Assembly: GCA_947177105.1 (NCBI GenBank)
Contig: CAMWTF010000047.1
Coordinates: 1 to 10,781, forward strand
DNA from: an uncultured Lachnospiraceae bacterium
GTDB lineage: Bacteria; Bacillota; Clostridia; Lachnospirales; Lachnospiraceae
Reading direction: 5' to 3'
DNA: 10,781 nucleotides
This document shows positions 5,960 to 10,781 of this stretch, piece after piece. Position numbers and translations under genes: made by a program. The notes beneath the pieces were generated by a model that did no database searches, was not told where the DNA came from, and worked only from the letters and a program-made list of their open reading frames with translations. Each line of letters begins with the position of its first letter. The stretch's first letter is position 1.

Positions 5960-7267
5960 CTAATAATTTTCCTTGTACAAAAGCAGCACGGACCAGGTCT
6001 GGTTCTTTCTGACCGGCACCGTTCCCTTTGCGGTGAAGTCCTTGGTCTCCGCAAACTGGCAGGGGATGCACAATTCCTTATCCATATTGACAAAGCCCCA
6101 CAGTCCGTCCGTCTGCACCGCGGCATATCCGTTCAAAAAGCTTCTGGCATCCTCGTAAGCAGGCTCTATGAACCAGCTGCCGTCCTTGTCAATAAAGCCC
6201 CATCTGCCGTCTTTCTTGACGGCCGCATAGGTACTTTCATAAAAAATCCTTGCGTCCTCATAGACATCTGTCCCTATCCGGCCGCCCTCCCCGTCAATCA
6301 TGATATAGCCCTCGGCTGCCCTGACGAATAACCGCTCATTTCGGTAGGCCATCTGTTTCTCGTCCATGACCACATCCTCGTAGACCGCGCCTGACTTTAC
6401 ATTTCCTTTCAGATCATAGATCTTCCATCCCTCCTTTGTTCTGGCTGCCGCCAGGCCGTTGGCAAAAGTGGATCCCTCCAGAAACCCGCCCATCAGCAGT
6501 TCTCCCGACTTGTTGTAGTAGTTCCACTCTCTCCCGTTAAATACGGAATAGACATCCGCTGAGGACATAACACCCAGGCCCTGGACATCCTCCTCCACAT
6601 TCACCGCCATGACCTTGTTGCCGTTGTTGTCAATGTAATAGGCTTCTCCCTCCGCATCCACCACCGGGGCCATATCATTGTTGAACGCCCCCGCATATGT
6701 ATAGAGGGTTTTGACCTTTTTCTTGCCCTTGCTGTTGCAGTATCCCCAGGTCTCGTTTCTGCGCACCGGCGCCAAATTGCTGCTGAATATGGACATCTCG
6801 TCATATTCTCCCTGTTCGTAGAACACATATTCCACCGAATCATACATGGCATCCGCCGTCTCCGAGAACACATGCCGGGCCACCATTCTGTCATATAGTT
6901 CAAAAAAAGCCACATAGTCCTGATTTTGCAGATATATGTCCATCTGGAACTCGTAGGGCTCGGGGGTCTTGGGGTATTTGGACAGCAAAGTTTCTCCCCA
7001 CCGCGCCGCCTTTTTCCGGTCTTCCATAGTGTCCCGGTAAAACTTTGCCACTTCCATGTAGAGTTCCAGGGAGGGACGCATGTCGATGGCGTCCTGATAA
7101 TTCTGCACCGCATAGATCTCTATCTCCTGGGACGCATAGGTTCTGGCATCCTCCAGGTATTGGCGGTACTGCGTCTCTTCCTTCACATTGTTGCTGCCGA
7201 TCATATATACTCCCAATACGAACAGGGCAATCAGCACGATGGGCGCTAAAAATCTGTAGTTTTTCAT
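5960..7267 (-). CDS. Membrane-anchored WG-repeat protein with TPR-like N-terminal region
   Basis: A 435-residue protein anchored by one N-terminal hydrophobic segment (residues about 6-23, FLAPIVLIALFVLGVYMIG) with the rest predicted outside the membrane. There is no lipobox Cys. Residues about 35-150 are helical and TPR-like (QNYQDAIDMRPSLELYMEVAKF). From about residue 170 on there are several WG repeats, the clearest being TWGYCNSKGKK, RWGFIDKDG and LWGFVNMD, with degenerate copies such as WNYYNKSGE and WKIYDLKG. WG repeats are surface beta-structures of uncertain, probably binding, function. The start at 7267 is set by GGAGG 9 bases upstream; an in-frame ATG at 7327 would add 20 residues lying in the inverted-repeat region and lacks such a site. 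It links the pilus genes upstream to the FHA/phosphatase/kinase genes downstream. Confidence 0.88.
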   Translation of the reverse strand: MKNYRFLAPIVLIALFVLGVYMIGSNNVKEETQYRQYLEDARTYASQEIEIYAVQNYQDAIDMRPSLELYMEVAKFYRDTMEDRKKAARWGETLLSKYPKTPEPYEFQMDIYLQNQDYVAFFELYDRMVARHVFSETADAMYDSVEYVFYEQGEYDEMSIFSSNLAPVRRNETWGYCNSKGKKKVKTLYTYAGAFNNDMAPVVDAEGEAYYIDNNGNKVMAVNVEEDVQGLGVMSSADVYSVFNGREWNYYNKSGELLMGGFLEGSTFANGLAAARTKEGWKIYDLKGNVKSGAVYEDVVMDEKQMAYRNERLFVRAAEGYIMIDGEGGRIGTDVYEDARIFYESTYAAVKKDGRWGFIDKDGSWFIEPAYEDARSFLNGYAAVQTDGLWGFVNMDKELCIPCQFAETKDFTAKGTVPVRKNQTWSVLLLYKENY

Positions 7268-7476
7268 GGTCTGAAACCTCCAATTTATACTGATGGTCAC
7301 TAAAGCCTGCCAAGTAACCCGACTCACGAGCGAAAGCTTTCAGGGACATCACGGCAAATTTCATCGCTCGTGCGTATAGCGCTTCGCATATCCCTTGCCG
7401 ACACGCGGATCCGATGTTCTGCGTCCGGCCGTCCGCGCCGCCTTTGTATGGATCCGTATGCCCCATGGGAACATGC
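7268..7476. other. 209-base intergenic gap with inverted repeats
   Basis: This is the longest stretch without a supported gene. It contains the 9-bp inverted repeat at 7325-7372, a weaker one at 7295-7319 (GGTCACT/AGTAACC, one mismatch), a 10-bp palindrome GAAAGCTTTC at 7332-7341, CCCATGGG at 7462-7469, two GGATCC sites and a G+C-rich stretch around 7420-7442. The ribosome binding site of the WG-repeat gene lies at its low-coordinate end. I see no T-run terminator and no convincing promoter. It may be a dispersed repeat inserted between the pilus genes and the signalling genes. Confidence 0.6.
7325..7372. repeat. 9-bp perfect inverted repeat with 30-base loop
   Basis: CACGAGCGA (7325-7333) and its exact reverse complement TCGCTCGTG (7364-7372) flank a 30-base loop that includes the palindrome around AAAGCTTT. 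No T-run follows on either side, so it is not a classic terminator. It could be a REP- or MITE-like intergenic element, or an RNA structure in the leader of the WG-repeat gene that separates expression of the pilus and signalling halves. Confidence 0.6.
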
Positions 7477-8142
7477 TCACATTCCTGTCAAAAATATGGA
7501 CAGATAAGTGCCCACTGCCAGCGCCGGGCCGAAGGGAATGGCGTCCTTCCTGGACTTTTTCCTGGTAATCAGCAAAGCCACGGCGACAATAAAGGAGACG
7601 ATCAGCGACAGGAATATCGCTCCCCAGGTTCCCTGCAATCCCAGCAGCAGCCCCATCACCACAAACAGCTTCATATCACCGCCGCCGATACTGTTTTTGA
7701 CAATCAGCGCGCACAACACCGCTACCAGAAACAAAACCGCGCTGGCGATCACCTCCGTCAGCAGATAGGAAAGCAATGTGTCCCTCTCCCAACAAAATTC
7801 CGCCGCCAGCACCGCCGCCCTGGCCGCGATCCCAGTTACAATAAACAGGTTCGGAATACGGTAGGCCGTGAAATCCGTGTATGCAACGGGCCAGAGAAGC
7901 GCGAGCATGATCACTCTCTTGAGTGTAAACAGGAAGGTATTGTCACTGTAGAAATCCGTGATAAACAGGGACAGCCCCACAGCCGCCGCAATCATGACCG
8001 CGCTGTATACAAGCAGCCCCTTCGGCGGTTTCCCATCCTTCCACACCGGATATTTATCTTTGTGTCTTTGTAGTTCATAGCAGAGCAGACCGGCGGCTGT
8101 TCCGTTAATCAGTATGCTGCAAAGCGTCATCCATCCGACCAT
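7477..8142 (-). CDS. A24-family prepilin peptidase (TadV/CpaA type)
   Basis: An integral membrane aspartyl protease that cuts prepilins and pseudopilins after the conserved Gly before their export. It has 221 residues, mostly in hydrophobic spans. The two catalytic motifs are present: YTDFTAYRIPN with D90 and GGGDMKL with D156, followed by the conserved IPFGPALAVGTYL near the C terminus. It lacks the N-terminal methyltransferase domain of PilD, as expected for TadV/CpaA types. GGGAGGAG 6 bases before ATG 8142 gives a firm start. It follows the TadE-like gene by 85 bases and presumably processes that protein and others of the same locus. Upstream, an in-frame 11-codon stub ends in TGA. Confidence 0.94.
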   Translation of the reverse strand: MVGWMTLCSILINGTAAGLLCYELQRHKDKYPVWKDGKPPKGLLVYSAVMIAAAVGLSLFITDFYSDNTFLFTLKRVIMLALLWPVAYTDFTAYRIPNLFIVTGIAARAAVLAAEFCWERDTLLSYLLTEVIASAVLFLVAVLCALIVKNSIGGGDMKLFVVMGLLLGLQGTWGAIFLSLIVSFIVAVALLITRKKSRKDAIPFGPALAVGTYLSIFLTGM

Positions 8143-8181
8143 TTTTGACTCCTCCCATGCTATATTAGAGTTGACTGCGCT

Positions 8182-8217
8182 TCACTTGACAGCCCAATCC
8201 TGTTTCAGATCATCCAT
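8182..8217 (-). CDS. 11-codon micro-ORF or nonsense-truncated N terminus of the prepilin peptidase
   Basis: Ten bases after the TadE-like stop, AGGAAAC precedes an ATG that encodes MDDLKQDWAVK and then TGA. The frame is the same as the prepilin peptidase, and apart from this TGA it is open through to that gene's ATG 24 codons later. It could be a small leader peptide coupling translation, a remnant of a longer peptidase N terminus broken by a stop, or chance. Confidence 0.3.
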   Translation of the reverse strand: MDDLKQDWAVK

Positions 8218-8227
8218 GTTTCCTGAT

Positions 8228-9499
8228 TTACTCGTTTTTGGAGTCATCACTGTCCGACGGCCCGGACGGAATGCTACCATAGCCCTCTTTCACCTTCACA
8301 TCGAGATCCGCGTCCGGATATTTCGCCTGCAGCTGTGAGATCGCCTCATTGACCATGGCCTTATAGGCATCATCGGTTCCCTCCGGCAGCACCAGCACGA
8401 TCTGATAGGATCTGGTCGCGGGGTCCGAGTCCACCGTTACCTCTCCGCTGCTCCCCGTGACGGTGACAGAACTGCCCAGCCTGGCCACTCCTGCGTACAT
8501 ATCGTCAAAGCTCTTACTTAGGCGGTTCCTGATACCGTCCACATCCTGATAGCTGCCGCTGGTGGTATCCATGGAAGTGATTGTCACAAACTGATTCTTT
8601 CCCCCGCTGTTTACATAGGCGTCAAAGCCCTGTCCGCTGGAGGTATAGGCATAGCCCTCTTTCTCTTCCCCCACAATGTACCTCCCCCTGGCGGCAGGCG
8701 CCATGCTGGTCCAGATACTTCTGGGCGTAACCAGAGATGCCCCGTCTCCCCAGGCCAGGGTTCTGGCCGTCTGGCGGAAGGTAAAGGTGAAATCCGTTTT
8801 CAGCAGCTGAACCACTTTTACCTGATAGGTACACACCAGCTGTATCTCATTGGAGGAGCCGTAGGCCATCAGGGAAGTGTACTGGAAATCCAACCCATCC
8901 ATGCCGTCCACCACATGGAGTCTGCGCAGAAAAGCATCCGGATCGTCCCCGGCGAAGGATTGCAGATTCTTGGACATAAATGCCTTGGCCATAATCTGCC
9001 CCAGATATACTTTGGCCGCTTCCGTCACTTCCCGGCCCGCCAGCTTGCCCATACCGATCAGAAAAGCCTTGGGATCCTCCGCTATATCGCCTGCCAGATT
9101 GGATACGGTTTGGTGGGCGGAATCCGCCCCGTTCATCAGACTGTTCACCGCGCTGTCAAACTTCCCCTCTTCAAAGTCAGAACCCGCCTCTCCAAAGGAA
9201 TCCATCATCTGTCCCAGCCCGGCCACCGTATCCTCCACTGTCTTCTGGGCTCCCTCCGTGCCTTCATATAAGGCAGAATTGGCTTCGTCCAGCTGGAATT
9301 TGTAGTACAAAAAGCAGTACTGCGATATTTCCTTGGCGGCGGAGTTGAGCGCCACCGCCATCTTGCTCTGGGTGTAGGCAATGTCCGCAATGGACAGTAT
9401 AATCAGCATTGTGAAGATAAAGGCAGTCATGGAGATTACCGCCTCGACGACCACGGCGCCTCTTTCCCTGTTCTCTTTCATCATTTCTCCATATCGCAT
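8228..9499 (-). CDS. TadE-like pseudopilin with prepilin-type N terminus
   Basis: A 423-residue exported protein of a Tad-type pilus. The N terminus is typical: a basic leader (KENRERG), cleavage site G14|A15, Glu at +5 of the mature protein (E19) and a hydrophobic segment AVVVEAVISMTAFIFTMLII (15-34), then a helical stretch to about residue 60 as in TadE/TadG. The remaining 360 residues are outside and of unknown fold, ending in a Ser/Asp/Gly-rich tail. It is much longer than usual TadE proteins (around 150-200 residues). The start at 9499 lies one base after the DUF5702-like stop with AAGGGG 8 bases upstream; ATG 9481, with GGAG 5 bases upstream, would give a shorter leader. The prepilin peptidase gene follows. 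Confidence 0.88.
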   Translation of the reverse strand: MRYGEMMKENRERGAVVVEAVISMTAFIFTMLIILSIADIAYTQSKMAVALNSAAKEISQYCFLYYKFQLDEANSALYEGTEGAQKTVEDTVAGLGQMMDSFGEAGSDFEEGKFDSAVNSLMNGADSAHQTVSNLAGDIAEDPKAFLIGMGKLAGREVTEAAKVYLGQIMAKAFMSKNLQSFAGDDPDAFLRRLHVVDGMDGLDFQYTSLMAYGSSNEIQLVCTYQVKVVQLLKTDFTFTFRQTARTLAWGDGASLVTPRSIWTSMAPAARGRYIVGEEKEGYAYTSSGQGFDAYVNSGGKNQFVTITSMDTTSGSYQDVDGIRNRLSKSFDDMYAGVARLGSSVTVTGSSGEVTVDSDPATRSYQIVLVLPEGTDDAYKAMVNEAISQLQAKYPDADLDVKVKEGYGSIPSGPSDSDDSKNE

Positions 9500-9500
9500 A

Positions 9501-10781
9501 TCAATAGCCCCTTATGGTCTCTACCTCAAAGGTACACCAGTCATCTTTCATGGACGGATCATCCACATAGTCTGTATAATAGGGGAGTGTCAGCATCAGG
9601 GGATCCACTCTCAGCTTTGCTTTCAGGCGGAAGTAAACCTGGGTATTGGCCAGACTGTAGCCCGACTCCCCCGTTGCCTTGCACATGTTGGCCTGTATCA
9701 CGTCCGCCATGCGCAGATACATCTTCTCCGAAGCCTCATCCTCCCTCTGCAGGCCCAGGTAGACGAACAGGGTCAGGTAATCGCTATACTGCAGACCTTT
9801 GTCGGGGTTAGCTCTGTTTGCGGTAAGGCTGCTCATAAACTGTCCCACCGATTCCGGTTTCTCGCCGTTTTCAAAGCTATACCACCAATCATCCGGCTGC
9901 TTGTATAACTCTACCGGGAACCCTGCCTCCAGGCGATCTAAATCATTACATGTCTCGAAAACAGTAAGTATGGGCAGCAAGATCACCTTGGTCAGCGCTG
10001 CGGGAATCACCCCGGCCGTTGCCGTCATGACAGCATGCGCAATACTATTGATCACCGTAGCAGTGGTATTTTTTCCCGTACTCCAGAAGCTGGCGAAAGC
10101 CGATACCAAATTCAAAGCGTAGCGGAGCACAAAGATATCGCCGTAAGCCTCTTTCACACTTTCTACATTAGACTTTCCATACAGGATGTACTCCACCTCC
10201 GCCAGATAAGCCGCATTGTTATCCTTGTTGATCAGCCTGTTTGTCAGTGACTTATTATAGGAATCCTTTACATTGGCGCTGAGCCAGGTCTTCTCTGTCT
10301 CCGCGGAACCTTTCTTGTCGTTATACTTGTCTTCATAGTAGGTTGATGACGGTTTGCGCAGATACAGGTTTTGCCTCTCCTCATCGCTTAACAGACTATA
10401 ATAGCCCTCGTTCTCGAATGTGGCATAACTAAACATCTCCATGATGTATGTAGTCGCGTAGAGGTTATCCCGGAGATTGTCAACTTCACTGTTAAACAGA
10501 TTACTCACAATTGTAATCAAACCTGTCAACACACTGTCCGCAAAATCAAAGCCGTCACCCTGAGAAGCTTCTGTGGGCGTAATGTCTGTGCCGCCGCCGT
10601 GGTATCGATCCTTGTCCTTTTCTTCCTTCTTTTTCTCCGCCTGCTTTTTAGCATCCTTCTGTTCCTCTTCCTTCTCCGCCACTTTATCACGGGAAGTATC
10701 CTTGAACTTACTGTGCATATACAGGTACAAATCCGGCGTTTCTATCTGCTTCGTAACCGGGCTCATCAGGGGATTATAGGC
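9501..10781 (-). CDS. DUF5702-like protein of a Tad-type pilus locus, C-terminal part (start outside window)
   Basis: The frame is open from the window edge for 426 codons and ends in TGA at 9501-9503; the true start is beyond 10781. The C-terminal half matches my memory of DUF5702 proteins, which accompany TadE-like genes in Lachnospiraceae Tad loci (LGLQREDEASEKMYLRMADV and a closing WCTFEVETIRGY); a domain search is needed to confirm. In-window residues about 25-59 are an extremely Lys/Glu-rich stretch, probably a charged helix. A hydrophobic segment lies near residues 245-275 (VIPAALTKVILLPILTVF). The stop is one base from the next start, so the two are probably translationally coupled. 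The role is presumed to be in pilus assembly or as a minor pseudopilin. Confidence 0.75.
   Translation of the reverse strand, partial: AYNPLMSPVTKQIETPDLYLYMHSKFKDTSRDKVAEKEEEQKDAKKQAEKKKEEKDKDRYHGGGTDITPTEASQGDGFDFADSVLTGLITIVSNLFNSEVDNLRDNLYATTYIMEMFSYATFENEGYYSLLSDEERQNLYLRKPSSTYYEDKYNDKKGSAETEKTWLSANVKDSYNKSLTNRLINKDNNAAYLAEVEYILYGKSNVESVKEAYGDIFVLRYALNLVSAFASFWSTGKNTTATVINSIAHAVMTATAGVIPAALTKVILLPILTVFETCNDLDRLEAGFPVELYKQPDDWWYSFENGEKPESVGQFMSSLTANRANPDKGLQYSDYLTLFVYLGLQREDEASEKMYLRMADVIQANMCKATGESGYSLANTQVYFRLKAKLRVDPLMLTLPYYTDYVDDPSMKDDWCTFEVETIRGY

Noticed and set aside
7284..7313. Promoter-like TTGGCA, 18 bases, TATAAA on the minus strand before the WG-repeat gene
   Set aside because: The fit to consensus is good (5 of 6 in each box), but transcription would begin at about the end of the GGAGG ribosome site and so exclude it from the mRNA. 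Without start-site data I do not call it.
7268..7327. Upstream in-frame start at 7327 for the WG-repeat protein
   Set aside because: The extra 20 residues come from the inverted-repeat region and put a polar extension before the membrane anchor. ATG 7267 has GGAGG at ideal spacing.
7325..7372. Rho-independent terminator at the 9-bp inverted repeat
   Set aside because: The 30-base loop is long and no run of T follows the stem on either strand.
6900..7466. 188-codon minus-strand frame through the 209-base gap into the WG-repeat gene
   Set aside because: The start has no ribosome site, and most of the frame overlaps the WG-repeat gene in another phase. The gap part is better explained as an inverted-repeat element.
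1..10781. CRISPR arrays, tRNA or rRNA genes, insertion sequences
   Set aside because: I saw no regularly spaced direct repeats, no tRNA- or rRNA-like sequence and no transposase; nearly all the DNA is explained by minus-strand genes.

Overview
The window is one strand-uniform gene cluster. Every gene I can support lies on the minus strand, so it reads from the high coordinates to the low ones. The genes are packed tightly, most with a clear purine-rich ribosome binding site (AGGAG or GGAGG type). Moderately high G+C, these binding sites and the protein families present (TadE-like/DUF5702 pilus proteins, a DUF6382-like FHA protein, WG repeats, a Hanks kinase with an outer beta-propeller-like part) point to a Gram-positive Clostridia bacterium, probably Lachnospiraceae. 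That placement is inference; there is no rRNA or other marker here.

Layout in transcription order. (1) 10781-9501: C-terminal part of a DUF5702-like protein of a Tad-type pilus locus, whose start is outside the window. (2) 9499-8228: a TadE-like pseudopilin with a prepilin cleavage motif. (3) 8217-8182: an 11-codon micro-ORF, in frame with the next gene but cut off by one TGA. (4) 8142-7477: an A24 (TadV/CpaA type) prepilin peptidase. (5) 7476-7268: a 209-base gap with a 9-bp inverted repeat, the longest gene-free stretch. (6) 7267-5960: a membrane-anchored WG-repeat protein. (7) 5942-4227: an FHA-domain protein with a long Gln/Pro/Ala/Ser linker. (8) 4214-3444: a PP2C Ser/Thr phosphatase. 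(9) 3439-3125 and (10) 3088-2930: two small single-span membrane proteins. (11) 2842-1: a Ser/Thr kinase with one transmembrane segment and a long outer beta-propeller-like sensor, running off the low-coordinate edge. The kinase frame was translated by hand and is open for 947 codons.

How they may work together: genes 1, 2 and 4 belong to a Tad-like pilus or secretion apparatus (pseudopilin, its peptidase, an accessory protein). Genes 7, 8 and 11 form a complete reversible Thr-phosphorylation circuit: writer kinase, eraser phosphatase, FHA reader. The logic resembles the PpkA/PppA/Fha control of type VI secretion, but sits beside a Tad-type machine. Two sequence details support wiring between them. 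The kinase carries an insert of about 88 residues just after its activation segment with three acidic Thr motifs (EKTLQ, ESTLVL, EKTQLL). The FHA protein carries two copies of DTVV(M/I)G directly before its FHA domain. These look like candidate phospho-Thr ligands for FHA domains. The WG-repeat protein, the kinase propeller and the two small membrane proteins would supply cell-surface sensing or scaffolding.
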